Shown: positions 52,445-61,044 of the stretch, piece by piece | How the letters are laid out: each line of letters begins with the position of its first letter | Position numbering within the stretch: position 1 is the stretch's first letter | Assembly (NCBI GenBank): GCA_016716765.1 | Contig: JADJVA010000020.1 | Coordinates: 868,001-932,000 of the forward strand | Source: Bdellovibrionales bacterium | GTDB taxonomy: Bacteria; Bdellovibrionota; Bdellovibrionia; Bdellovibrionales; UBA1609 | Length of the DNA stretch: 64,000 nt | Direction of reading: 5' to 3' | Translations under genes and position numbers: made by a program | Notes under the pieces: generated by a model | The model's database searches: none | The model's input: the letters and a program-made list of their open reading frames with translations, nothing else | Told to the model about the DNA's origin: nothing

Positions 52445-54031
52445 TCATCCACAACCATCGACTCCAAAGCTCCGACATCTCTTCTCTGCATTCTCAACTT
52501 GGTTAGAGATTCTATCCAGAAGCTGCTTCAAAATTCGCTCAATGGACAAAAACCGTCCTCCTGCAACAAACGGATCTAAGTTACCATCCAGAACATCGTC
52601 GATTGACTGAGATTCTACAATGCTTGCCATTCGCGTATCAACCACGACACCTAATTTCCTTTTATAGGATCTAACAAAAGGAACGGCGGACCCAGTATTT
52701 TCCATTTTGGCCACATCACTTCTTCTCTGTTGGCGAGCCCGCTCCTTTTGCTCCTCCTGCTTTTGCTTAACTTTCGCCCTCACAATCTCCAGCGCTACCT
52801 CTCTGTTTTGATGTTGCGAACGATAGGTTGACATCACAACTTGAATGCCAGTGTGAATATGGATCACTCGGACCGCAGATTCTGTCTTATTGACATGCTG
52901 CCCGCCAGGCCCACGTGATTTCTTGATGGGTTCAATCAAAAATTCTTCATCGGTGAACCTAGTTTTATCGTCTACAGAGACTGTCGGGTCGGAAGGTCCA
53001 GGCAATACAGTAACCAAAACATTTACGGTGGTGATTTTTTCCTCGTTGCCCTTCTTTACGGTTGCTCCGCGCAATTCGCCCATCGCGGCCATAAGTCTAT
53101 GAATCCCAGATTCCCATTCCAGAGCCCGAAAAACCCCTGGACCCTCAATTTTTATTACAATACTACTAATACCCTGACTCGATCTACTAGACGCGCTATT
53201 GTGAATGACCTCAGATGTAGAAATAATTTCAGTCTTCCACTTTCTCTTCTCCGCATAACTAAGATACATTTCTTTCAACAGGTAAACAAAAAGATCGGAA
53301 TTTGCGTCTTTCATACTGATTTCAATATAGGCCGAATCACGATTTATCTCTGGTTGCCAAGTATTTTCAAGCTGGATAAGGCGATCCAAAATACTATCCC
53401 AATATCTTCTCACAGAATCAATCCAAGCCTTGGCTTCTTCACGAAACATAGAAATCAACTGCAGCGTGTTCGCTTTGTCATTCGATACCTGCGCCTCAGT
53501 CATTGCCAATATGGCCGCTTCCATACTGCGTACTTCAACCTCATTTTTTTCGATGTCATCAACTTCCTTTTTAATTTTCCCGAAAGCTTCCAATAGAGCC
53601 AACTCGAAGAAGACTTCTGGATCTCGCGATTTCAACTGATTGAGTTGCACCCTGTAGTCGATACCCAGATCATTGATCGCTTTCCATTTTTCATTGAGAG
53701 CCACTAGGACTTGCACAAGCAGTTTCTGAGTGGATTCGGGCAACTGAGCTTCGCCAGTAATTGGCTTGTGACCAGTGAGGAAAAATCGGCAGGAGACGCT
53801 CTCGTGACCTGATTTTATATTTTGCGACTGTGCGAGGCCAATGTGCAAAAAAAAGACGATCCAAAGTCCCACCAATATCATTGGAATTCTGATCACATTT
53901 CCGAAGCCGCTTGTGCACGCTGTCTTTTTTAATGGCCGAAAGGATTGTTTTGGGGACTTGGTTCCGGGTAGCTTTGCCAGAGGAGCTAAAAATGTTTTCA
54001 TAATGAGACGAGCTTGCAAACTCAGTTCCAC
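52445..54031 (-). CDS. Release-factor-like GGQ protein with N-terminal signal or membrane segment
   Basis: The 528-residue frame carries a full class I release factor architecture: a helical N-domain (about residues 105-230), a beta domain with IKIEGPGVFRALEWESGIHR, the catalytic loop SRGPGGQHVNKTESAVRV (GGQ about 386-388), and an RF2-like C-terminus ending SIDDVLDGNLDPFV. The codon-reading tripeptide (SPF or PxT) is absent: after ESGIHRL comes MAAMGELRGATVKK. Unlike any standard release factor, residues about 46-69 form MIRIPMILVGLWIVFFLHIG plus LAQSQ, a signal peptide or anchor if translation starts at GTG 53896 or upstream. No methionine that would skip this segment occurs before residue 170. 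Function unknown. Confidence 0.78.
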   Translation of the reverse strand: MELSLQARLIMKTFLAPLAKLPGTKSPKQSFRPLKKTACTSGFGNVIRIPMILVGLWIVFFLHIGLAQSQNIKSGHESVSCRFFLTGHKPITGEAQLPESTQKLLVQVLVALNEKWKAINDLGIDYRVQLNQLKSRDPEVFFELALLEAFGKIKKEVDDIEKNEVEVRSMEAAILAMTEAQVSNDKANTLQLISMFREEAKAWIDSVRRYWDSILDRLIQLENTWQPEINRDSAYIEISMKDANSDLFVYLLKEMYLSYAEKRKWKTEIISTSEVIHNSASSRSSQGISSIVIKIEGPGVFRALEWESGIHRLMAAMGELRGATVKKGNEEKITTVNVLVTVLPGPSDPTVSVDDKTRFTDEEFLIEPIKKSRGPGGQHVNKTESAVRVIHIHTGIQVVMSTYRSQHQNREVALEIVRAKVKQKQEEQKERARQQRRSDVAKMENTGSAVPFVRSYKRKLGVVVDTRMASIVESQSIDDVLDGNLDPFVAGGRFLSIERILKQLLDRISNQVENAEKRCRSFGVDGCG

Positions 54032-54492
54032 ATGACAAAGAATCTTCGATCAGACAGGGGCCGAGTGCCAAGATTTTTTAGTCCAAGTCCCGTTCTTTCC
54101 TCAATATATTGAGATCACAAGATTTTTTTATTTTTATTTAAAATTACGGATAGACCTTTAGCGATAGTCCACCAGCTGCATCTAAAATAAGATGCGTTGA
54201 AAACAAGGGCACTAAGATCAGAGATGAAATAATTTTCCTTCTGAATTGATAATAACATGAATATTTTACGCAACAAAACTCAAACTAGTTAGCTATAGCT
54301 GTTAGGTTGGTTTCAGAATACTGCGCTTGCGTCATTTAAGTAGCCACAAGTTTGCAGTGCTGAGATATTGCGATCCGTGCAGAGCTCTCCTTTCGTACAC
54401 ACAAACAAGACTTGACATCTGTTCTACTGGATTCAAGATGATCACACCGGGGCGTACCTATCGGAATATACTTTAGAAATGAGAGACTTCTT
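54032..54492. other. AT-rich gap between the release-factor-like and OYE genes
   Basis: No gene is supported. A TTGACA at 54412-54417 could be part of the promoter of the downstream OYE gene, but I see no good -10 element at the right spacing. No clear repeat. Confidence 0.4.
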
Positions 54493-55593
54493 ATGAGCCA
54501 AAATCTTGTTCTTTCTCCAATTAAACTGGGATCTTTGTCGCTGCCCAATCGAGTGATAATGGCGCCACTGACTCGATGTCGAGCAAGTCAGAGCCATATT
54601 CCAAACGAAATGATGGCTGAGTACTATTCGCAACGAACGAGTGCAGGATTGATCATTGCAGAGGCCACGATGGTAATGAAAGGCAACTCCTCTTTTATTG
54701 CAGAGCCAGGAATTTATTCTCAAGATCAAGTTGCAGGATGGAAAAAAGTAACAAAGGCAGTTCATCAAAATGGCGGAAGGATTTTTTTGCAGCTTTGGCA
54801 TGGAGGGCGCGCCTGTCATCCTACTTTGAATGAGGGCCAGGAATCCGTAGCCCCCTCTGCGATCGCTATTGAGAGCGAGATTCAGACACTCCAAGGCAAA
54901 GTACCACACGTTGTTCCTCGTGCACTCCGCGATGATGAAATTCCTGGCATTGTAGCCGGTTTTTCTGTCGCTGCACAAAACGCCAAGGATGCAGGGTTCG
55001 ACGGAGTTGAAGTGCATGGCGCCAACGGATATCTTCTAGATGAGTTTTTGCGAGATTCCTCTAACAAAAGATCGGGTCCCTATGGTGGTTCACTGCAAAA
55101 CCGTGCTAAGCTTTTGCTTGAAGTCACCGATGCAGTGATTGGCATCTGGGATGCGGGCCACGTGGGTGTCCGAATATCTCCTCTGAACAGTTATAACAGC
55201 ATGAAGGATTCAGACCCTCTGGGCCTAACTCTTTATGTCGCTCAGCAACTCAACCAGAGAAGAATTGCTTATCTTCATCTCATGCGAGCAGACTTTTTTG
55301 GCAAGCAAAGTGGTGATGTGGTGACTTCCGCTCGCAAGGGGTTCTCTGGTGTATTGATCGGAAATATGGGTTACACACCTGCGGAGGCCAATGAAGCTAT
55401 TAAAGCAAATCTTATTGATGCGGTCTCATTTGGACATCATTATGTGAGCAATCCCGATCTCGTTGGCTGTATCGAAAAGAATATTCCATTTGTAGAACCC
55501 GATGCTTCAACTTTTTATACGCCAGGCCCCAAAGGATATACAGACTACCCGAGAAGGGTGCCAATCGCCGATTCTAATCAGGCACACATTTAA
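54493..55593 (+). CDS. Alkene reductase, Old Yellow Enzyme family (NemA/XenB-like)
   Basis: The 366-residue FMN enzyme opens LSPIKLGSLSLPNRVIMAPL with TRCRAS, has LQLWHGGRACHP with the substrate-binding residues, FDGVEVHGANGYLLDEFLRD, and SFGHHYVSNPDLV at the end. This is the classical N-ethylmaleimide/xenobiotic reductase subgroup, which reduces activated alkenes and nitro compounds. It differs in type from the YqjM-like gene at 40442. Regulation is unknown. Confidence 0.9.
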   Translation: MSQNLVLSPIKLGSLSLPNRVIMAPLTRCRASQSHIPNEMMAEYYSQRTSAGLIIAEATMVMKGNSSFIAEPGIYSQDQVAGWKKVTKAVHQNGGRIFLQLWHGGRACHPTLNEGQESVAPSAIAIESEIQTLQGKVPHVVPRALRDDEIPGIVAGFSVAAQNAKDAGFDGVEVHGANGYLLDEFLRDSSNKRSGPYGGSLQNRAKLLLEVTDAVIGIWDAGHVGVRISPLNSYNSMKDSDPLGLTLYVAQQLNQRRIAYLHLMRADFFGKQSGDVVTSARKGFSGVLIGNMGYTPAEANEAIKANLIDAVSFGHHYVSNPDLVGCIEKNIPFVEPDASTFYTPGPKGYTDYPRRVPIADSNQAHI

Positions 55594-55605
55594 GGGAATG
55601 GACCT

Positions 55606-55752
55606 GTGAATATCGCTCTTATTCTTGGTGGACTTTTTTTCGCTTTGATTATTGCATTTGTTGCGGGAATGGTATTTCTTCCTGAACTCTTTGGAATTTC
55701 AAAGAAAACAAAACCAGAAGAAGAGGAGAGCCAAGACGAATTCAAATTGTGA
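55606..55752 (+). CDS. Small single-span membrane protein (48 residues)
   Basis: GTG at 55606, 13 nt after the OYE stop and preceded by AAGGGAATGG, starts MNIALILGGLFFALIIAFVA followed by GMVFLPELFG, then a charged tail (KKTKPEEEESQDEFKL). The hydrophobic helix and acidic cytoplasmic tail look like a genuine small membrane protein co-transcribed with the OYE gene. No family known. Confidence 0.55.
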   Translation: MNIALILGGLFFALIIAFVAGMVFLPELFGISKKTKPEEEESQDEFKL

Positions 55753-55769
55753 GTTCCATTTCCCTCAAA

Positions 55770-56498
55770 TCAGATATCACCTCTCAAACCAATAGTGAGA
55801 GAATGAATCCAAGCGAAATTGTAAACCTTGTCATTGTCAGCGCCACCTTCGACTGTGCGATAACCTCCAAATAAAACAAACTGAGAATTCGTAATAGGCC
55901 GTTCAATAAAGAGAGCGAGATCAATCGCCCTTCCCTGTGGGGCCGCAAGAGCATCCACATCAAATCGAAATAGAAAATTGTCAGACAAACCTCTCGATGC
56001 TTGAAAATTCACCAAAGGAACAAAACCTAGATTCCTTTTGCGCGCCATCAAGCTCCCTTGCGAAAGAGCCACCTCAGCATCGCGGACTTTTGCTGTAAAT
56101 CCCCACCGAATATCCCAATCGCCTCTTTTTTCAAGAGCATAGGAATACGTCAAGCGATAGGAGTTAAATTTATAATAGCCCTCAGTTTCAACACCTGCCT
56201 GAAAGATGGAATCATCAAAAACCGTAGTTTCCTTAAGTCGCGCGCTCTTGCGTATTGAAAAGGGGGCATACAGAGCACGCAACTCGTGTCGCTCCCAGCG
56301 ATGCCCAAGATATATCCGATAACTCGGAAACGGACCTTTGCCAAATTCAGTAAAAGAAAAATCAGTTCCCCCTTTTCCTGGAATTCTTTGGTCATTCCGT
56401 GTTTGACCTGTCGATGCCAGCTCAAGGGCGTAAAAATATTTGGCCGCTGCGTAATCAGTAAGAAGCATACTCGCCATTAAAAATGCAATTCTCTTCAT
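55770..56498 (-). CDS. Predicted outer-membrane beta-barrel protein
   Basis: A 242-residue exported protein with a signal peptide (MKRIAFLMASMLLTDYAAA). It is followed by many amphipathic strands (for example FPSYRIYLGHRWERHELRAL and NSYRLTYSYALEKRGDWDIR). It reads as a small OMP with no recognised family. It starts 3 nt after the NUDIX gene and therefore probably belongs to the photolyase operon. Confidence 0.7.
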   Translation of the reverse strand: MKRIAFLMASMLLTDYAAAKYFYALELASTGQTRNDQRIPGKGGTDFSFTEFGKGPFPSYRIYLGHRWERHELRALYAPFSIRKSARLKETTVFDDSIFQAGVETEGYYKFNSYRLTYSYALEKRGDWDIRWGFTAKVRDAEVALSQGSLMARKRNLGFVPLVNFQASRGLSDNFLFRFDVDALAAPQGRAIDLALFIERPITNSQFVLFGGYRTVEGGADNDKVYNFAWIHSLTIGLRGDI

Positions 56499-56501
56499 AT
56501 C

Positions 56502-56969
56502 TCAATTTCCTCCGGTGAAAAAATAGACGAAATTATTATCTTGGTACTCTGTTGGCAAATTGTTCAATCTCGGATTTGCTAATAGTGAGGACTTAATAAA
56601 GTATTGGGTCATGGGTCGAACTTCCTCAGAATTAATTGAAAATTCGATCGATAGAAATTGCACGTCCAACAACTCTTCAGATTGAACAACAATCGGCGAG
56701 TCATCTACCCGTTGCACCCGAAATACCCAGTAGACATCGGACGGATCGCGACGATAACGGACACAGAAAGGAGTCACAAGCTCACCCAGTTGATTTGTTT
56801 CCTCCCTAAGTTCACGCAAGGCTGCAACAGAAAGTGATTCTCCGTTTTCTACAAAACCGCCGGGCAAAATCCAGTGGTTCTTGGCCTTCCCATAGTTCGG
56901 TTTGACCAATAGGACCCGTCCGCTCTCGATAAGCAAACATCCTACACCTATTGTTGAAGTGGGATTCAT
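56502..56969 (-). CDS. NUDIX hydrolase
   Basis: The 155-residue protein has the complete NUDIX box GGFVENGESLSVAALRELRE followed by ETNQLG, and WILPGG just before. NUDIX enzymes cleave nucleoside diphosphate derivatives; the substrate here is unknown, though a role in removing oxidised nucleotides would fit its coupling to a photolyase (4-nt overlap). Confidence 0.88.
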   Translation of the reverse strand: MNPTSTIGVGCLLIESGRVLLVKPNYGKAKNHWILPGGFVENGESLSVAALRELREETNQLGELVTPFCVRYRRDPSDVYWVFRVQRVDDSPIVVQSEELLDVQFLSIEFSINSEEVRPMTQYFIKSSLLANPRLNNLPTEYQDNNFVYFFTGGN

Positions 56970-58393
56970 ATTAAACCCCGATTGTACATACGAAGAAAAT
57001 GCATCTTTTGCTGCGAGTGAAATACAATCGGCTCAGGATAGTCTCTCCCAATTTTTATGGATTTGATTGCCTTTTGTGGCGCCTCTAAAGACAACAAATG
57101 AATTTCTGAAGAAGAAAGGGATTTGAGCTCTGGCACCCATCTTTTTATATACTTACATTCAGGATCAATTTTTTTCGATTGGAGAACTGGATTGAATATC
57201 CGAAAGTAAGGTTGGGCATCACAGCCTGTCGAAGCACACCACTGCCAGCCACCGTTATTTGCAGCTAAATCAAAATCCAAAAGTTTTTCGGCAAAATAAG
57301 CTTCACCCTTCCTCCAGTCCACGAGTAAGTCCTTAACTAAAAATGAGGCGGCAATCATTCTCAATCGATTGTGCATCCATCCCGTCTGATTCAACTGCCT
57401 CATCCCCGCATCGACAATCGGAAAGCCCGTTCGGCCTTGACACCAAGCTTCAAAATTGGCCTGACTTCCCTCCCAAGCGATTCCGTCACAATCCTTCTTG
57501 AATGAGCCCTGAACAACATACGGATAGCGATCAAGAATCATTTGATAGAAATCGCGCCATATTAACTCCGACAACCAAATCGACGTCCCCCGATTGGGGC
57601 TTTTAAAACATAGGCGGACACATTCTCGAATTGAAATGGTCCCAAACCTAAGGTGCATAGACAATCCTGATGTACCTCGACTCAATCCCGGAAAGTCGCG
57701 GGTTTTGTGATACTCAGGCAAGCCAGCGGCCCACTTTTTTAAACACCCAAGCCCATTTCTTCTGCCTGCTCTCTGGGAACGAACTAAAATCGATGAATTC
57801 TCAAATCCGAGATCCTCGAGGCTTGGAAAATCTAGAACAGATGAAATACTTCCGGAGGCTAGATATGCCCCTTTATCCCTCTTTTTTGGAAGATAATCTT
57901 TTGAAGTTAACTTCTTGAGCCAGGCGTTCTTATAGGGAGTGTACATCTTGTAAGGGCTGCCATCCGATTTATTCAGTTCAGGTCCAGAAAATATAACATG
58001 GTCTTTAAAAGACAAGCCCTTGATATTCTCCCTTTTCAATGATCTAAGAACTGCATTGTCACGTCGTTTTGCGTACGGCTCATAGTCTTCATTAAAAAAC
58101 ACAGCATTGGCTTTCATTTTTTTTGCTATTTTAGGGATCTCAATCACTGGGTCTCCAGTTCGAACAATTAAGCGAGATCCCAATTTCTTTAGTTGATTGT
58201 CAATTTCTCGGATTGATTCGTAAATGAAAGAAACCCTTGGATCTGATTTTGATTTTAACTTGCCCAAAATATGGGTATCAAAAACAAAAACCACGACAAT
58301 TCGATTGGATTCAGAACAAGCCCTGGTCAACGCCTCATGATCCTCTAATCGAAGATCACGTCTGAGCCAAACAATACTCAAATCATGGTTCAT
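56966..58393 (-). CDS. phrB: Deoxyribodipyrimidine photolyase
   Basis: The 475-residue flavoprotein repairs UV-induced pyrimidine dimers using light. It starts at ATG 58393 after AAGGAAAAAG; the frame is open 14 codons further. The N-terminal alpha/beta antenna domain opens IVWLRRDLRLEDHEALTRAC. The FAD-binding domain shows LSMHLRFGTISIRE, ELIWRDFYQMIL, TGFPIVDAGMRQLNQTGWMH and WRKGEAYFAEKLLDFDLAAN. It is divergent from the LitR/CarH gene over a 38-bp palindrome, the standard arrangement for light-induced photolyase. Confidence 0.93.
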   Translation of the reverse strand: MNHDLSIVWLRRDLRLEDHEALTRACSESNRIVVVFVFDTHILGKLKSKSDPRVSFIYESIREIDNQLKKLGSRLIVRTGDPVIEIPKIAKKMKANAVFFNEDYEPYAKRRDNAVLRSLKRENIKGLSFKDHVIFSGPELNKSDGSPYKMYTPYKNAWLKKLTSKDYLPKKRDKGAYLASGSISSVLDFPSLEDLGFENSSILVRSQRAGRRNGLGCLKKWAAGLPEYHKTRDFPGLSRGTSGLSMHLRFGTISIRECVRLCFKSPNRGTSIWLSELIWRDFYQMILDRYPYVVQGSFKKDCDGIAWEGSQANFEAWCQGRTGFPIVDAGMRQLNQTGWMHNRLRMIAASFLVKDLLVDWRKGEAYFAEKLLDFDLAANNGGWQWCASTGCDAQPYFRIFNPVLQSKKIDPECKYIKRWVPELKSLSSSEIHLLSLEAPQKAIKSIKIGRDYPEPIVFHSQQKMHFLRMYNRGLI

Positions 58394-58461
58394 CTTTTTC
58401 CTTTTGACTAAAAAAGCAGACGATTCCCAACTCACATCTTTCCGTCGAGGCTATCTCAACT

Positions 58462-58499
58462 CCCTCCTATTGTATAGATTATTCTATACAATAGGAGGG
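58462..58499. promoter_or_regulatory. 38-bp perfect palindrome, candidate LitR/CarH operator 2
   Basis: The arms are CCCTCCTATTGTATAGA and TCTATACAATAGGAGGG, 17 bp each around TTAT. The inner TGTATAGA-N4-TCTATACA equals the operator at 51101. It lies between photolyase and the regulator, and its right arm contains the AGGAGG that could serve as a ribosome-binding site, so binding or RNA folding could affect both transcription and translation. Confidence 0.8.
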
Positions 58500-58518
58500 A
58501 ATATGCTAGAATGAATTG

Positions 58519-59478
58519 ATGAGAAATACTGGGGAAACATATAAAATACGACAAGTCATTGATCTAACCGGAGTGAGTGAGTTTTTACTGCGCGCCTGGG
58601 AGGATCGCTACGCGGCCATTAAACCGGCACGATCTAAAACAGGACGTCGCCTCTATAGTCAAAATGATGTTCTAAAAGTACGGGCTCTGTTCTCGCTGAC
58701 CCAGATGGGACATCGAGTGGGAGACATCGCTCAATTGGGCTTGAATGAACTCAATCAGATGCTTAATCAAGACCTTGGGAATGGAAATCTTGAGAATCCA
58801 AATCTGAGCCCTTTCGTAAAAGAAATAATGACACAGGCCAAGCAATTTGCCTGGCAAGATGTACGCAAGCTCATTTTGGGGAATCATAAAATGTGGACAC
58901 AGCAAAAGGGAAAGACTAGATCCCTGAATTGGATTCACAGCTTGATTGTACCTCTTCTCTCTGAGATAGGCCGACAGACTGATGCCGGTCACCTCTCTAT
59001 TGCCGAAGAGCATATTTTGTCTGCTATCATCAAAGAAAGCTTGAGCTTTCAATTTGATAAAAGACCGCCAAATAAGAAAAGACCGCGCATCGTTTTCGCC
59101 ACTCCTGAGGGAGATTATCATGACATGGGAATTGCAATTGGGGCTTACGTCGCAAATAGCCTGGGTGCTAACACTCTTTTTCTTGGGGCACACATGCCAA
59201 AAACTGAGCTCGCAGCGGTCTGTGTTCGATATAAGACCACTCATTTGGTTCTCAGTTCCACTTCCGACAAAATAGATGGGGCAAAGGATCAGTATCTCAA
59301 ATACTTAAATTTTTTAGATCGCAATTTGAATACTAAAATTTCGATTTGGCTAGCCGGAAGAAATTCTCAGAAATATGAACCTTCATTAAAACGACCGTTT
59401 CGGATCATTGAGTCTTTCGAAGTATTCGAAACAGAAGTTAGAAAAGCGGTTCGTCTGTCGGAGACTCTCAGGCAGTAG
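58519..59478 (+). CDS. litR: LitR/CarH-type MerR regulator with B12-binding domain (light sensor)
   Basis: The 319-residue protein has a MerR-type helix-turn-helix (YKIRQVIDLTGVSEFLLRAW and RSKTGRRLYSQNDVLKVRAL). A helical middle domain with AEEHILSAIIKES is followed by a cobalamin-binding domain with VFATPEGDYHDMGIAIGAYV (the DxHxxG cobalt-ligand histidine) and NTLFLGAHMPKTELA. CarH/LitR proteins bind adenosylcobalamin, repress in the dark and release DNA in light. Neighbouring photolyase, DUF2177, SOUL and DUF1295 genes are the usual targets. The ATG at 58519 is chosen; TTG at 58516 is possible. Confidence 0.88.
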   Translation: MRNTGETYKIRQVIDLTGVSEFLLRAWEDRYAAIKPARSKTGRRLYSQNDVLKVRALFSLTQMGHRVGDIAQLGLNELNQMLNQDLGNGNLENPNLSPFVKEIMTQAKQFAWQDVRKLILGNHKMWTQQKGKTRSLNWIHSLIVPLLSEIGRQTDAGHLSIAEEHILSAIIKESLSFQFDKRPPNKKRPRIVFATPEGDYHDMGIAIGAYVANSLGANTLFLGAHMPKTELAAVCVRYKTTHLVLSSTSDKIDGAKDQYLKYLNFLDRNLNTKISIWLAGRNSQKYEPSLKRPFRIIESFEVFETEVRKAVRLSETLRQ

Positions 59479-59591
59479 GGCAAACCTGCAAGTCTCATGA
59501 ATCAGGGTTAAGGTTAAGCATTAGAATCAAGAATCAATCTAGCTTATCAAAACCAATTGCATTTTATTTCTACGCCAGCTATAAAAGAGGC

Positions 59592-59894
59592 GTGAGAATA
59601 AAATTGTTTTTTTTCATTGCTGCTCGCTTCTGTTTTCACTCAATTTCTATTTTATCCCACTTACACGTTCAACCTGACGTCAAACATACGCTTGAAAGCG
59701 AATGTCTGCTTTGTACGGTCATTCATACTTCTTCAAGCGCAGATACTCCAAAATTTGATTCGATTCAAAGTAACACCATTAAACACTTAGCAAAAATCAA
59801 ATATGACTCCTCTCTCTTCCTTGAATTTGAGAATGAAAATGAATTCGCTCGTGGACCACCTCCTTCAGGCATTTCCCATCTCTCACTGAATTAA
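59592..59894 (+). CDS. Small His/Cys-containing protein upstream of metal uptake genes (DUF2946-like)
   Basis: GTG-started 100-residue product with a hydrophobic N-terminal helix (IKLFFFIAARFCFHSISILS) followed by HLHVQPDVKHTLESECLLCT with VIH. The H...H...CxxC...H spacing resembles the DUF2946 group of small exported metal-site proteins found near metal transport genes. It opens the cluster leading to the ZnuA/ZnuB-like genes, so a role in zinc or similar metal handling is plausible but unproven. Confidence 0.55.
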   Translation: MRIKLFFFIAARFCFHSISILSHLHVQPDVKHTLESECLLCTVIHTSSSADTPKFDSIQSNTIKHLAKIKYDSSLFLEFENENEFARGPPPSGISHLSLN

Positions 59895-59953
59895 AGACAT
59901 GCCAATTTCAAATTGAATTTGAATATTTGATCGCTATCGATCGGAGGTACTCT

Positions 59954-61021
59954 ATGAGACAACTCATTTCACTTGTTATTTTACTTTCCTGCTCATTCAG
60001 TCATGCCCAAGGCAGATCGAATCCTGATATCAGCGTTAATTTTCTTGGACTCTATTTAAATGGAAATGGGGTCTCAAGTGACCCACAGGAGCCAGCACAC
60101 AAAGGCTTTTCTCTGCAAGAGGCTGAACTTCAATTCATGTCTGACGTAGATTCATATTTGCGGGCCAGCGCCCTCTTTTCTGTGGGTAAAGAGGCCGGCG
60201 GCGAATATGCTATCGATCCAGAGGAGATCTTTCTTGAGACAATATCGCTTCCAAAAATCAGCTTACGTGCCGGTAAATTTAAGATGGCGTTTGGCAAACA
60301 CAACCAACTTCACACGCATGCTTTCCCCTTTATTGATGCTCCCCTGATTCTCCAGAGATTGGTTGGTGAGGAAGGACTCAATGAAAGTGGAATCTCAGCT
60401 GCTCTGCTCCTACCTGCTTCTTGGTATTCTGAACTGACGCTCCAGGCTTTTAGTCTGACAAATGAAGAGCTCTATGGCAGCACAGATTCAAACCACACAG
60501 GCGGACTCGTTCGCTTCAAAAATTTGTGGGATTTGACGGACGATCTCACACTGGAATTTGGCGTTTCAAGCACGCAGGGCAGAAATGAACTCAATGAAAT
60601 TGCTGAGGTGACTGGTACAGACCTCACCCTTAAGTGGCGTCCAGCCAAAGGGGGCAAATACAACGCCTTTATTTGGTCCACAGAATATTTGGATAGTCGT
60701 CGACCTGGCCGATTGCTCGATCCAGCCGATTCTAGCTCCCCATCTATTGCTGCTCTCGCCGGATATGCGACTTGGGTCCAATACCAATTTACTCAGCGCT
60801 GGTGGGCTCAAGCGCGCTATGAGGTCCTGGGTACAACCCACTCCGAAGGCATACCTAAACAAAATAAACAGAGCTTTTTGGTTGGTTTCTTCCCCACTGA
60901 ATTCTCCGGGTTCCGCCTTCAATATGATCACCTCGAGTCATCTGGAAACGATAGACATGAGGACACCATTGGATTGCAGTACAACGTCACCATTGGCGCT
61001 CACCCTGCTCATTCCTACTAA
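59954..61021 (+). CDS. Outer-membrane beta-barrel protein, probable metal-linked porin
   Basis: Starting at ATG 59954, chosen because of GGAGG upstream, the 355-residue protein has a signal peptide (MRQLISLVILLSCSFSHAQG) and a barrel-like strand pattern throughout. It also has LRAGKFKMAFGKHNQLHTHA, a His-rich loop. Relatives of this barrel occur next to zinc uptake genes; here it precedes the metal-binding protein by 17 bp. It may pass zinc complexes through the outer membrane. Confidence 0.65.
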   Translation: MRQLISLVILLSCSFSHAQGRSNPDISVNFLGLYLNGNGVSSDPQEPAHKGFSLQEAELQFMSDVDSYLRASALFSVGKEAGGEYAIDPEEIFLETISLPKISLRAGKFKMAFGKHNQLHTHAFPFIDAPLILQRLVGEEGLNESGISAALLLPASWYSELTLQAFSLTNEELYGSTDSNHTGGLVRFKNLWDLTDDLTLEFGVSSTQGRNELNEIAEVTGTDLTLKWRPAKGGKYNAFIWSTEYLDSRRPGRLLDPADSSSPSIAALAGYATWVQYQFTQRWWAQARYEVLGTTHSEGIPKQNKQSFLVGFFPTEFSGFRLQYDHLESSGNDRHEDTIGLQYNVTIGAHPAHSY

Positions 61022-61044
61022 TCATTCTTAAGAAGGAGATGCCA

